Positions 1 to 12,192 of a stretch of DNA of 64,000 nucleotides are shown one piece after another. Both the position numbers and the translations under genes were made by a program. The DNA lies in the NCBI RefSeq assembly GCF_016097555.1, contig NW_024533072.1, positions 1 through 64,000 on the forward strand, read 5' to 3'. The number at the start of each line of letters is the position of its first letter. Within the stretch, counting starts at the first letter, position 1. Source of the stretch: Gigantopelta aegis (taxonomy: Eukaryota > Mollusca > Gastropoda > Neomphalida > Peltospiridae). The notes beneath the pieces were generated by a model. The model was not told where the DNA came from. It saw nothing but the letters and a program-made list of their open reading frames with translations, and did no database searches.

Positions 1-989
1 TGAACCAAGTAGACTGCATCACTCGCCATTGCCTAGGATCTGGCAGCTGTTCTCTGACTATCCACGTTTTCATTCCTTCGTCATTCCTTGTACCATTTGA
101 TTCCATAGCTACTTTTTTGTCGCATCTGTTCCTCTCCTTTGTCAGGTGTAAACCACCGACTTGTCAGTTTCATAGCTTGTATCGCATACTCTTCAGGTGT
201 CATCTTGCTGTTGAATTTGAGGTTCCTCAGACTCTGCCTGCTTCCTTCTTCAGTTACAATGAAACGCTTCCGTAAACACCTCCTTGACTTCCGCGTACGT
301 CTCTCGTGTAAGTAAGGCCTCCCAAGCGTCCCTTGCCCTGCCTTGTAGCTTTGGTATCAGATGTACCACCCACTCATCTCTGGCACTTGATGTAACCGCA
401 TCATTCCTTCAACGTTTCCAAGAAGCTTTCGATAATCCTCACCTTCCTGTAGATGGCCATCTCGATGCGTGTTCTTTGAGGTGCGATCTGCTGCAACATC
501 TGCTGTGAGCTTGAGCTAGTGACCCATAGCTGCCGCTAATTGATCCATCTTTTCCTGTTCTTCCCTGAGATTACGTTCTTTTCTCTTCTTCCTCTCTTAG
601 ATCTATGTTCTCAGGGCTGATCTGGTAACTGCCGGGGTGAAAGAATTTTCTTCTCGAGTCGCTCACAGTTTCTCCTTCGATTGGTTCCAGAATAGGGTCG
701 GTCGTTTATCCTTACTATGTTGTGTTTTTCTGCCGTCGTCTTGGTAGGTTGCTCACAACTGTTCTTGCAATCCCACCGCATGCCACCAAATAATGTTACA
801 GAGTGACTAGAACTCGTCGTCTTAACGTTTAGTAATTGATAATAAATTTATAAAAACAGTCAATATCATAATAGAATGAGTGTTTGGTTCATTTACATCC
901 GGCCTGGATCACTTAGTACGGCTGGTCCACCTCGGTCGTGATCCGGGCAAGTGATCTCCTTGCTTCCGCTTCCGGTCTTCTCCGTCACA
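1..989 (-). mobile_element. Ty3-like LTR retroelement fossil, 5' part
   Basis: Read on the minus strand, a candidate LTR of about 196 bases (794-989) begins TGTGACGG and ends TGTAACA. It is followed within a few bases by a TGG-type primer-binding site (about 774-787). A Gag-like stretch with the pattern HLIPKLQGRARDAWEAL (about 255-385) is typical of Ty3-type Gag proteins. The rest lies beyond the window edge. The copy looks broken in the visible part (a few breaks). The base just outside the LTR joins directly to a fragment of the micro-exon gene's last exon (990-1170), so the element seems to have landed in a copy of that gene. Family assignment is by Gag pattern only. Confidence 0.6.
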
Positions 990-1175
990 AGGCTAAAGGG
1001 GAAATTATAAGTCCAAAACCCTTAAAACTGTGTACATGGTCATGTATTATTAGAGAGATGAGGAGTACATACTAATAAAAGATGTTTTTGAAAATCTCAC
1101 ATCCAACATATCTCACATCCTCCTCAAGATACATAGCTTGTCACATGGCCAGTACATGTGATAATTTAAGAATGG
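990..1175 (+). pseudogene. Fragment of the micro-exon gene's last exon
   Basis: This matches 8735-8910 in the intact-looking copy, including the stretch that reads LVHGHVLLEIEEYILIKDVF there. It is diverged and frameshifted, and the LTR element starts exactly at its left side. A further partial copy lies at 4690-4790. Confidence 0.5.
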
Positions 1176-1865
1176 TCGAATGTCGAATTACTTCGAACAA
1201 CCAGAATAATAATAGAATAACTACAACTCTTAACACATTAAATGTGATTCATTTGAAATGGTTCGAAAGTATCGAACTACAAATTCAAATATAATTGGAT
1301 TATTTAGTATAAAATAATCAAATGTTTATTATTGACACCCTTTGAAATCATAAGTAATAATGCGTTTCACGAAAGAAATGTATGTATGTGTACACATTAC
1401 ACTTAATGCACTTCTAAAGTGCAAACTGTTAAGTGTAAGAACTTCTTTTAATATGTTTTATTGTTTGTAATAATTTACATTGCCAAAAAGTTGCAGGTTC
1501 ATTAGTTCTTTTCTTTTCTACACAGTAAGTAATAGATTAAAAGCAAAGTTATAGATTAGCAAAAATTACATCGGCCTTGAATTCTGTGTGTCTGACGCTC
1601 TAATTTGAAAATCGCAATATGTTTAATTAGTAATTATGGTATCCGTTAGGCGAAAAAAGTATATTGTATTAAAACTTGGAGTAGGCAAAACCGTATAACC
1701 GTACGTTGAGTGACCTCAAGTCTTACTGAGTTCTGTTGTCTCTGGTTCTACTCAAACTACTTCAAACAATTAACAAGTAACGATATTAAAAGTATGTACA
1801 CATATACTACTATTATTTTGAAGTTGTTAGAATGCATCGAACTGCTTCCATATGTACTGTGAATG
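1176..1865. repeat. AT-rich tract with TTCGAA quasi-palindromes
   Basis: No gene is supported here. The tract carries scattered short motifs such as GGTTCGAAAGTATCGAACTA and GTTAGAATGCATCGAAC, plus the recurring phrase about acttcaaacaattacaataac. The same motif family continues through most of 1-13.8 kb. Confidence 0.5.
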
Positions 1866-1867
1866 TA

Positions 1868-1915
1868 GGTGCACGTGACCAACTACCATTTTGTGGTAGT
1901 TGGGTCACGTCCACT
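1868..1915. repeat. Hairpin GTGACCAACTACCA / TGGTAGTTGGGTCAC
   Basis: Two nearly perfect arms, about 15 bases each, are separated by a loop of about 5 bases, with CACGTG-like ends. Related hairpins or half-hairpins occur at 2888-2935, 4948-4965, 11268-11290 and 12650-12675. Those at 1.9, 11.27 and 12.66 kb lie just upstream of copies of the possible nuclease-like gene. Confidence 0.6.
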
Positions 1916-1930
1916 ACATTAATTATAGTC

Positions 1931-2767
1931 ATGGCTGATCCCGATCTAGTTCTAAAAGAGAACAAGTCCAAAGGTTGTTGGAGTAAAATATTTGACAATA
2001 TAAATATCATCATTGATGAAAAAACTAAAGGAAGATGTTGTTACTCGGGTTCGTTGAATCAATTACTCCAGCAGAATTTCTAAAGGCATCAGACTGTTTT
2101 TGTAAGACTTTTCTGCCTTGGCAGTGGATAGAATGATGGGAGGATGACATCAAACAAGCAATTTCATTATTACCATCGAACATGAAATGGGAAGATTTAC
2201 CACACATTCTAGTTGGATCAATTCCTAAATTTAAAAATATAGATGATTACCCCAATGTGATGATAACGAGATAGAGAACTTGAAGTCATGATACTATAGG
2301 GTAGAAACAATGCTTTCTATCATACTTGTCGGAAATGATGTATGTCACAAAGTTTTTACACTTCTGTTAGCCCTTTTTCCATATTGCAAAAAAGAGTTCT
2401 TAGTTCGGACTAAGCCAAGCTTCAAATGCCATCCTACTTTCACCGACTTTCTTATTAATGATGGTGAAGAAAAGTGTATTATAATAGAAGTAAAAGATGT
2501 TTTGCTATCTTGTGATCTCACTATACCATGTGACGAAGTTGTCCAGGTTTTGAGACAAGCACAAATTGTAATCCAGCATTTCAAAGTAAATGATGTAACA
2601 TGTTATTCACCAATTCACATGAGTGGTCATTTGGAATGGTAAAGAAAAAAGGAAACAAAATAGAAGTTGCATGGACAACTCATTTTCACGTTGTAGCTTA
2701 TCCAGAAGAGCTTGTAAAAGTATACCAAGTATTTAAAATCTTTTTACTTCATAATTTGAGTTTTTGA
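1931..2767 (+). pseudogene. Possible PD-(D/E)XK-like protein, copy 1
   Basis: I do not recognise the family by name. The start ATG (1931) gives MADPDLVLKENKSKGCW and a SKIFDNINIIIDE segment. After shifts of frame the text continues with KWEDLPHILVGSIPK (2180-2235), then a long open part (2310-2642) with LVRTKPSFKCHPTFTDFL and DGEEKCIIIEVKD, and ends with VAWTTHFHVVAYPEELVKVY before a stop near 2767. The D...E-x-K arrangement after a hydrophobic strand resembles the PD-(D/E)XK nuclease fold; that is inference. At least three frame changes break it, from decay or consensus error. A second copy lies at 11.3-12.2 kb and an N-terminal fragment at 12.9 kb. Confidence 0.45.
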
Positions 2768-3175
2768 GTCAATAATTTATGTAATAATATATATAAAGAA
2801 AGAAACATTTGTCAAAATACCTCATATAATGTTCGAATTCATCGAACTGTAATAAGTATATGTACTCATTACTGAAGTAAACACGATGTGTGCATGTGAC
2901 CAACTACAATTTGTTAGTTGGTCACGTGCAACTACATTAGTCTGTAATTGTTTGAAGTTCGACACTTTCAAACCATTTAAAAATCACATTATATATACGT
3001 GCATTTAATATAGTTATCGTAATTGTTTAGAGTTGTTAGCATTTTCAAACAACTTTATAATTATTATTAAGTAATGTTGCATACATTCAATATAGTTATA
3101 GTTTTATGTTTTAAAACAGTTAAAACGTATTTAACAAATTTCTGCATCAATGAAGCCGAGATATAAAAATTATAA
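2768..3175. repeat. AT-rich repeat tract
   Basis: No gene is seen. It holds a CACGTG hairpin (2888-2935) and several TTCGA...TCGAA motifs, with mostly A/T sequence between. Confidence 0.45.
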
Positions 3176-3946
3176 CTGCCCATAATATAACTATTACAAT
3201 ACTGAAAAGTTTATAAGTGGTTCGAAAGTGTCGAACAACTTCAAAAAACTAGAAGTCAGTATAACCAGTGGATAATATAGTTATAGTTATTATGTTGTTT
3301 AATTTGTTTAATGACTGTTTCAGGAGGAGAGATAATTTTCAAACACAACTCCAGTAAGGGTTATCATGTTGTTTAATGACTGTTTCAGGAGGAGGGAAAG
3401 ATTCTCAAGAGGAGAATTCTCAACACAACTCGTAAGAGCTATGCACACTGCATTGTTTATGTTGTTTACATTAAATGTAGTTATTCTAATTGTTCAAAAG
3501 TAGTTCAACACTTTCGAACCACTTAATATTAATCACAAGTAATGTGTACCTACTTTTAATATGGTTGTCAAACCAATTAACATTAAGTGGTTTGAAAGTG
3601 TTATTGTTCTTAATAAACTACATTAAGTTAACAACATATACACAATGCAGTGTGCATAACCCTTACTGAGTTGTGTTGAGAATTCTCCTCTTGAGAATCT
3701 TTCTTTTCATCCTCCTGAAACAATCATTAAACAACATCATAAACCCTTACTGAGTTGTGTTGAGAATTCTCCTTCCTCCTGAAACAGTCATTAAACAACA
3801 TTAAAACAACATAATAACTATATAGAACTATATTATCCACTGGTTATACTGAGTTCTAGTTTTTTGAAAGTTGTTCGACACTTTTGAACCACTTATAAAA
3901 CAACTTTTCTGTTAGTATTGTATAGTTATATTATGCAGAATAACTA
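3176..3946. repeat. Long inverted repeat, arms about 365 bases
   Basis: The left arm (about 3176-3535) and right arm (about 3577-3946) are reverse complements with small differences, separated by roughly 40 bases. Both arms include micro-exon-like blocks (GAGGAGGGAAAGATTCTC type) flanked by tttcag and gtaagg. In the right arm these blocks read on the minus strand. The outer ends share the quasi-palindrome TGGTTCGAAAGTGTCGAAC. Confidence 0.75.
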
Positions 3947-3965
3947 CATTTAATGTAACCCTTAC

Positions 3966-4105
3966 TAGCTAAACCCTAAACCTTAAACCTTAAACCCTAC
4001 AAGTTTTGGTTTGCTTGTAGGGTCTAGGGTTTAGGATTTAAGGTTAGGGTTTAGGGTTAGGGTTTTAGCTAAGTAAGGGTTTAGGGTTTAGGGTTTAGGT
4101 AAGCA
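3966..4105. repeat. Telomere-like interstitial repeat, inverted
   Basis: CCCTAAACC/CTTAAACC units (3966-4005) are followed by TAGGGTTTAGGG and TTAGGG units (4017-4102), so the block folds on itself around a CTACAAG...CTTGTAG stem. A shorter CCTAAACCTAAACC block is at 14075-14108. Sequence continues on both sides, so this is not a chromosome end. Confidence 0.7.
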
Positions 4106-4200
4106 TGTGACTAGCTGGTCACATGCATACCACCCTCTCTTGGAGACTTCATTAAATTGTGAATTGAACAATTGAAACACTATAATTAATGTAGTGCTAA
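4106..4200. repeat. Inverted partner of the 13.5-kb segment
   Basis: It carries the palindrome GCATGTGACTAGCTGGTCAC followed by TACCACCCTCTCTTGGAGAC. The reverse complement of this block occurs at about 13500-13560. Both copies lie within about 0.6 kb of a telomere-like block, which suggests ends of a larger rearranged unit. Confidence 0.55.
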
Positions 4201-6225
4201 TTGGAAGCAGTTCGATGCATTCAAACAACTTCAATAATAATAGTATATATGTGTACATACTTTTAATATGGTTACTTTGAAGTAGTTCGATACTTTCAAA
4301 CCATTTAAAATGAACAATTACAATAACTATATTAAATGTACACTGTGATTAATATTAAAATGTCGAACAATTTCGAAACAATTACAATAACTATATAATG
4401 CATGTAAACATTACATTTAATTCAATTTTTACATTAAATAAGCTTCACTATTATTTTGAAGTTGTTCAAATGCATCGAACTGCTTTCAAAATACGTACTC
4501 ATTAGTAATTGTTTATTCTAATTGATTGAAGTTTTTCGACACTTTTGAACCACTTATAAATTATGCAGTTAAAATGTTTTTTATATGAGTACTCTCATAT
4601 AATGTTCACCACATTTATTGTAATTATTTAAAATCATATGTAATGTTTATAATATATAAATATATATTATATTATAATATTATATTATGATTGTTCAGAA
4701 GATGTTTTTGAAGATCTCACTCATCCAACATATGGATATCCTCTCAAGATACATAGCTTCGTCACATGGCCAGTGAAAGACTTAAATTCGACACATTTTG
4801 AACCACTTATAAATTTTCTGCATTATACTGAGTTCTCCATTGTGTCTTGGTTCTCTGGTTATACTGAGTTCTCCATTGTCCTTGTATTTAGCACAATTAC
4901 TTACTCACAATAGATTACATTAAATGTATTACACTAAATACACAAGATGGTAGTTGGTCATGTGACTGGAAGCAGTTCGATGCATTCGAACATTATATTA
5001 GGTACACATTTGCACGAACAACTTATTATTAAGTAATGTGTGCATACATTCAAATTGGTGAGTACAAATGTTACATCATTTAGTTTCAAATGTTCAATTT
5101 CATTAGTTCTTCCTTAGTATTTGTGTTGTAGGAGTGGCTATCAAGCAAGCCAAACACAAATAAAGGTGTTTCTGTTTTTTTTTTTACGGATAGATCCGTC
5201 TGTTGGTGGTTCTACACGAATATTAATTGATTCTCTGGTTATACTGAGTCCATTGTCTTGGTTGTTTTGGTTCTCTGATTATACTGAGTTCTCCATTGTG
5301 TCTTGGTTGTTGTTCTCTGGTTATACTGAATTCTCATTGTGTCTTGTTCTCTGGTTCCAGGTTCTCTGTTCTATCTCTGGTTCTACTGAGGACTTCTCCA
5401 TTGTCTTGGTTCTCTGGTTCTGAGTTCTCCATGTTTTGGTTCTCTGGTTATACTGAGTTCTTACTGAGTTCTCCATTGTCTTGGTTCTCTGGTTCTACTG
5501 AGTTCTCCATTGTCTTGGTTGTCTTGGTTCTAACTTTGTCGAGACAGAGTACACATAGACTTCATAGTTATTATAGGAGTTTGAAGGCAATACGACAACT
5601 TCAAATAAAATCACAAGTATGTACACATACACTTTTGACAATTTCTAACAATTTAAATTTAATATTAAGTAGTTCGAAAGGGTTGAACTACTATGAAAAA
5701 TTTTAAATGTGTGCATAACAGAGTTGTTTTGCACTTCGAAAGTGCGAACAACTCTGAACAATATAAAACATTTAACTAATTATCTATTGCTTATATTATA
5801 TTTTGAGATTTTTTGAGTTCAAACTAAGATTGAATCACTTGAAATGTAATGAGTACATACATTTATTATATACTAGTTCAAAGCAGTTCGACACCTTTGA
5901 AATCATAAGTAATGCGTTGTTATCACAATTTACTTCAAACAATTATAACTATATCAAATGCAAATAGACATTATATGTGTTAAAAATTTAATTTAAATGT
6001 AGTTATATGAGTTTGACACATTCGAACTGCCTCCAACTAGTAAACATACATTTAATATAGTTCTTTTACTAGTTGGAGGCAGTTCTAAAAGTGTCGAAAT
6101 TTACCAATTCCAATGCCATATTAAATGCATATATTTCATTATATAATATAAAATCATAATTATAGTGATTATTACAAGTTTGAAGCAGTTAAGTAGTGAG
6201 TACAACAGCTAGATGAGTTGAATAA
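4200..6225. repeat. Repeat tract with 'TCTCTGGTTATACTGAG' minisatellite
   Basis: No gene is supported. At 4815-4885 and 5228-5525 a unit of about 35-45 bases (ggttctctggttatactgag + ttctccattgtcttg) recurs imperfectly roughly a dozen times. The same unit returns at 10970-11235. Open frames across it are by-products of the repeat. The remainder is AT-rich with TTCGA...TCGAA motifs, and 4690-4790 is a fragment of the micro-exon gene's last exon. Confidence 0.6.
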
Positions 6226-6229
6226 AACT

Positions 6230-8928
6230 GGGTACCTTTATCGTGGTCGAAAAGGAATCGTTGCCCGTTGAAAAGGTGACTTTTAGTGCACAAACTATAA
6301 TCAATATGTGTGTATTTATGTATTAAGGAACCAAAAGACGGTCTTTATACATCATTAACACCATCACATTCAACATTTAAGAGTGCAGGAAAATTTACCA
6401 CGGGTACGTATGTATGTATGTACATTACAACTTTTGTGCATCCAATAGAAACTCCGGTAACTGTCAGTAAAACACAGAAACACAGAGTTTAAGTCCATGT
6501 AATTTTTTTGCTAATATATAACTTTGTTACTTGTGCTGTTTTACTGTTGTAAAAAAGGAAAAGAGCTAAGGAACAAGAAACAAGATGCTCCGTAAGTAGT
6601 GATTAGGCTTTGTGTTGCTTTGAATGCTTTTGTAGAGTACAAGCATGAAAGGAGTTGAGGATAGTAGTGAAAGTTACCCAGTTGAGGATAGTAGTCAGAT
6701 TGATGATAGTTCACCAGTAAGGTGAATTAGTTGTTTTGTGATGCATTAAGTTTGTTGTAGAAAGGAAAAGAACTAATGAACAAGAACAACAAGAACATGG
6801 TCTGGTGGTAAGTAGTGATTAAGTAGTGATTAGCTTTTTTGTGTTGTTTTTAAATGAATGCTGTTGTAGAGTACAAGTATGAAGGAGTTGAGTATAGTAG
6901 TCAGGTTGATGATGATAGTTCACCAGTAAAGTAGTGAATTAGTTGTTTTTGTTAAGTTTGTACTGTTTTAGAAAAGGAAAAGAATTGAAGAACAAGATGG
7001 TCCCGTAAGTAGCTTTTTTGTGTGTTGCTTTTAAATGCGTTGTAGAGTAGCAAGTAAAGGAGTTGAGGATAGTAGTCAGGTTGATAGTTTACCAGTAAGT
7101 AGTGATTAGTGTTTTGTGTTGCATTGTAAATGCAGGAAAAAGTAATAGAAGTTGTAGTTAAAGTTCTGCAAGATGAAAGAGTGAGTGAGTCTTTCACATT
7201 GTGTTTTATCCCATAACAGGTTGTTTAGGAGTTATTAAAAAAAAATTTTGAGGAGATTTTACCACCACCAAGACTCGAAGGAACTAAAAAGATTAACTTG
7301 AGGTCACTCATTAGAAAAGAATTCGATTGCAAAGCACAAAACTTTTTCTGTCCTGTAAGTGACTAGTATTTATATTCAGACATTGTGTTCTTGGAGGATT
7401 GTTTTTGATTGGAGCTGCACTAGTGCATTGGATATATTTGACACAGAGATAAGATTCATGGTGACCTTGAAATTCCCTAATCTGTAAATAAATTTATTTG
7501 TTAAATTTTCACTCTAATTCACTCTAATTGTAGTAAGGGGTTATGCAACATGCATGTTTTTATGTTGTTTATTGCTTTTAGGAGGAGAACTCAGGAAAAG
7601 AAAGAGGAGAATTATTAACCACAGTTCAGTAAGGGTTATGACACTTGCATTGTTTATGTTGTTACATTAAATGTAATTGTTCAAAGTAGTTCAACACTTT
7701 CGAACTTAATATACGTCTTATATTTATCACAAGTAATGTGTCCATATGGTTACTGTAATTGTTTGAAGTTCGACACTTTCGAACCATTTAAAAATCACAT
7801 TTAATGTATACATGTTTATCGTAATTGTTCAATTTCAAAACAACTTATTATTAATTATATTATTAAGTAATGTGTGGATACATTCAATATAGTTATAGTT
7901 ATTAAGTTGTTTAATGATTGTTTCAGGAGGAGGAAAAGAGAGATTCTCCAGAGGGGAATTCTCAACACAACTCAGTAAGGGTTATGCATTGTTTATGTTG
8001 GTTACATTAAATGTAATTGTTCAAAGTAGTTCCAACACTTTCGAACCACTTAATATTAATCACAAGTAACGTGTACATTCTTTTAATATGGTTACTGTAA
8101 TTGTTTGAAGTTCGACACTTCGAACCATTTAAAAGTCACATTTAATATATACTGCATTTAATATAGTTATCATAATTGTTCAGAGTTGTTAGCACTTTCA
8201 AACATCTAATAATTAATAAGTTATAGTTAATGTATACATGCATTTAAGTAATGTGTGCATACATTCAATATAGTTTTATGTTGTTTAATGACTGTTTCAG
8301 GAGGAGGGAAAATAAGATTCTCAAGAGGAGAATTCTCAACCTAACTCGGTAAGGGTTATGCACACTGCATTGTTTATGTGTTTAATGATTGTTTCAGGAA
8401 AAGAAGAAAGAAGAGAATCAACACAACTCAGTAAGGGAATGCATTGTACCGTAAGTACTTATTTATGACTATTTCAGGGAGAGGAGACTTTAAGACGGAG
8501 ACGAAAAAACATACCAAGCTTGTAAGTAACCGTGTGAAACACCTTGTAAACAAGTGGTTGGCAAATGAAACATTACACACACTACATTGTTTGTGTTCCA
8601 TATTTTTCAAACTCATATGACATTAATCACAAGTAATGCATACATTATTTAAATTGTAATAAAGTAATGTGATTCTTTTTGTTTCAGAAAAAAAAGAATA
8701 CTGTGGAACTCCTTGATGATTTGAACATTGTGGCTAAAGGGAAATTATAAGTTTCCCAAACCAAAACTTGTACATGGTCATGTATTATTAGAGATTGAGG
8801 AGTACATACTAATAAAAGATGTGTTTTTGAAGATCTCACTCATCCAACATATGGATATCCTCTCGAGATACATAGCTTCGTCGCATGGCCAGTGAAAGAC
8901 CTAAATTACTCCAGCAGAATTTGTTAAA
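6230..8928 (+). CDS. Gene built from tandem micro-exons, unknown function
   Basis: I do not recognise the product. The segment holds a chain of short blocks, each bounded by an acceptor-like ...gtag or tttcag and a donor-like gtaagt/gtaagg. Two block types alternate: type A (about 6560-6594, 6762-6810, 6972-7003; KGKELMNKNNK-like) and type B (about 6638-6710, 6869-6925, 7047-7092; STSMKGVEDSSQ/IDDSSP-like). A longer exon (7228-7356) reads ELLKKNFEEILPPPRLEG and LRSLIRKEFDCKAQNF. Glu/Arg-rich exons follow at 7580-7630, 7925-7972 (EEEKRDSPEGNSQHNS), 8300-8348, 8397-8430 and 8479-8521. The last exon (from 8688) runs KNTVELLDDLNIVAKG, then LVHGHVLLEIEEYI and HSFVAWPVKDLNYSSRIC to a stop near 8925, with a frame change near 8747. 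Exon borders are by eye. The gene may be live or decayed. Confidence 0.45.
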
Positions 8929-8929
8929 T

Positions 8930-11290
8930 AAGTTTTTCTGTTAGAAAAGGAAAGAACTGAAGATTATTTTTACTACTTCAAACAATTATAATAACTATAA
9001 TGTAAACATTAATGTTTGAACCATGACTATAATTAATGTGTGTGAAGTGGCTATCAAACACGTGTTTTCCGTTTTTAATTAATTGTGATCCGTCTGTATG
9101 CACGAGGTCTTGCTTCTATTCTCTTGGTTCTATTCTGTTTCAAAGTTGTTCGACATTTAATATTAATCACAAGTGTACATTTAATATAGTTTATTGTAAT
9201 TGTTCATTTTAAATGGTTTGAAAGTATTGAATGTGGGCTACTTCAAACAATTACAGTAACCATATTAAAAGTATGTACTCATATACTACAATTATTTTGA
9301 AGTTTTGAAGTTGTTCGAATGCATCGAACTGCTTCCAACTAGCACTACATAATTATAGTCTGTTTTGCCCCTGCTCCTAGTTCTACAAAGGTGTGGAGTT
9401 GTTCGACACTTTTTGAACCACTTATAAACTTTTCTGCATTATACTGAGTTCTCTATTAATCACAAGTAATGTGTACATACTATTAATTAATATGGTTACT
9501 GTAATTGTTGAAAGTTCGACACTTTCGAACCATTTAAAAATCACATTTAATAGTTATCGTAATTGGTCAGAGGACACAAAGAGAGCATTGTGGTGTTGAG
9601 CCATCTTCCTTAATAAAGTCAAAAGTAGGAGGAGTTTCCCAATCCATTTGACTAATTTGGCTCAATGGAGGATGTCCACTTTCGAACCACTTAATATTAA
9701 TGTGGTTCGTACTTTGTAATGCATTCTACATTGGGAATAGAAGGATGGGAGGATAAGATCAAAATAATAGTAAGCTTATGTTAATGTAAAATGAACATAC
9801 CTTTTGTTCAATTGAGTGAACAAAAGGTCATGTTCAATAACAAACTAATGCAATTTTGTTCAACTCAATTGTCATTACCACAGGTTATTGAACATGACCT
9901 TTTACAACAATAGCTAGCAAGTATGTACTTCACAGTAATTTATATACTAGTTGGAAGCGTTCGATGCATTCGAACAACTTCAAAATAATAGTAGTATATG
10001 TGGTACATACTTTTAATATGGTTACTTTGAAGTAGTTCGATACTTTCAAACCATTTAAAATGAACAATTACAATAACTATATTAAATGTATGTAACCTTT
10101 AATATTAAAATGTCGAACAACTTTGAAACAATTACAATAACTATATTAAATGCATGTAAACATTACATTTAATTCATTTTTACATTACCTAAGCTTCACT
10201 ATTATTTTGAAGCTGTTCTTTGGGTTATTGTAATTGTATGTGATTTAATTATGTTAAATGTAAACATTACATTTGATTCATTTAAATAGTTCGAAGAGTT
10301 GAACAGTTCAGTTACAATAATGCAATTACATGTAATGTTTCGGTCGAATTCGAATGTCTAACAACTATGAACATTACGCTAACTATATTAAATGCACGTA
10401 TACATTAAAGTGTGATTTTTAAATGGTATCGAACAATTACAGGAACCATATTAAAGTATGTACACATTACTTGTGATTATATTAAGTGGTTCGAAAAGTG
10501 TTGAACTACTTTTAATATAGTTATTTTACTACTTCGAACATTATAATAAACTAATTAAATGTGTAACATTACATATGATTTAAATAATTTACAATAAATG
10601 TGTGAACATTATATGAGGTACTCATATAAAAAAAATTTAACTGCATAATTTATAAGTGGTTCGAAAGTGTCGAACAACTTCAATCAATTAGAATAAACAA
10701 TACAATAAACTCTATTTAAAGTTCACACATTTATTTAGTTATTTTTACTACTCAAACTAAATATTAGATAGCAAAAAATTACATTCAGTAGCTAATGAGT
10801 CCTCTCCAACACCTCCTCAAGATTTTTTTAATAATAGATTTTTATTTTATGGTACACTTTCAACCATTAGTTCTTCCTTAGTATTTGTGGTTGTAAGGAG
10901 TGCTATCAAGCAAGCCAAACACATGTTTTCCGTTTTTTTATGGATAGATCTGTCTGTGTGCATGAGGTCTTGAGTTCTCATTGTTTTGGTTCTGTTCTCT
11001 GGTTCTACTGAGTTCTCCATTGTCTTGGTTGTCTGGTTCTCTGGTTACACTGAGTCTCGACATCGTGTCTTGGTTCTCTGGTTCTGACTGAGCTTCTCCT
11101 TGTCTTCTTGGTTCTCTGGTTATACTGAGTTCTCCATTGTGTTTCTTGGTTCTCTGGTTATACTGAGTTCTATCGTGGTCTTGGTTCTCTGGTTTCTACT
11201 GAGTTCGTCTCCATTGCGTTGGTTCTCTGGTAATTTTTTTTTGAAGTGTTCGACACTTTTGAACCACTTATTAGTTGGTCACGTGCACTA
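8930..11290. repeat. Repeat tract with gene fragments
   Basis: No complete gene is seen. It contains TTCGA...TCGAA quasi-palindromes (many between 9140 and 10680), a stem near 9800-9900 in which ACCTTTTGTTCAA and GTTATTGAACATGACC pair with nearby complements, and short fragments of the nuclease-like family at 9354-9415 and 9720-9770. The 'TCTCTGGTTATACTGAG' minisatellite returns at 10970-11235. Confidence 0.5.
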
Positions 11291-11294
11291 CATT

Positions 11295-12192
11295 ATGTCT
11301 GCTCCTGCTCTATTTTCTCAAGAAGAAAACGCCAAAAGTTATGGAGGTGAAGTATTTGACCAAAATAAATATCACTGATGACCAAAGGAAGTTATGTTGC
11401 TCACTTCATTGAATCAATTACTCCAACGAATTTCTAAAGGGATCACGATTTTTGTAAGGCATTCTGCATGGCAGTAGTGTAGAAGGATTGGAAATTAGAT
11501 CAAAGAAGCAATTTTATCATTACAGGATGGGGATTCCATCACCATCAAACATGCCATTAGGTGATCTACTACATGTTCTAGTTGGATCACTTCCTGAATC
11601 TAAAAATATAGAGGATTACCCCCCAATGTCACGATACCGAGAGATAGAGGACTGAAGTTACAATACAATAGGGTAGAAAAAATCTTTAACTCACTACATT
11701 ATGTCTGCGCTGCTCCTGTTCCTATTTCTCACTTGCACTTGTCGCGAAAGTGATGTATGTCACAAATTTTGACACTTGCTGTTTTGCCCTTTTTCCATAT
11801 TGCCAAAAAAAATTCTGTCCTGCGGACTGAGCCAAGCTTCATGGGCCATCGATACTTTCACCGACTTTCTTATCCAAGTTAGTGCGTGAACAAAGTATGT
11901 TATAATAGAAGCAAAAATGTTGAGATATTCTTGCAGTCTCAAGAGAGTACTAACAAGTTGCCGCAGGTTTTTGAGACAGCACTAATTGTAATCCAAACAT
12001 TTCAAAGTAAATGATGTAGCCCTTTGTATACACAATTCTCTTGAGTGGTTTTGGAATGGCAAGAAAAAAAGAGACGAATAGAAGTTGGCGTACGGACAAC
12101 TCATTTTAACATTGAAATTTATCCTGAAGCGTCTTGTAAACGTATACCAAGTATTTAAAAATATTTTAACTTCATAAAGTTTGAGTTTTTGA
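11295..12192 (+). pseudogene. Possible PD-(D/E)XK-like protein, copy 2
   Basis: This second copy of the 1.9-2.8 kb gene begins MSAPALFSQEENAKSYGGEV and then follows the same order: FDQNKYH, the WEDLPH-like segment (about 11550-11600), the LFPYC and PSF...TFTDFL segment (about 11790-11870), and the region that encodes the E-x-K motif in copy 1 (about 11895-11920). It ends with a VYQVFK-like tail and a stop near 12192. It carries many more small insertions and deletions than copy 1. A CACGTG half-hairpin lies just upstream, as in copy 1. Low-quality consensus could explain part of the damage. Confidence 0.4.

Noticed and set aside
3966-4105. A real chromosome end
   Set aside because: The blocks are short, impure and inverted, and unique sequence continues on both sides.
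5121-5706. Hydrophobic open frames that look like a membrane protein
   Set aside because: They are readings of the TCTCTGGTTATACTGAG minisatellite; frames are not kept between sites.
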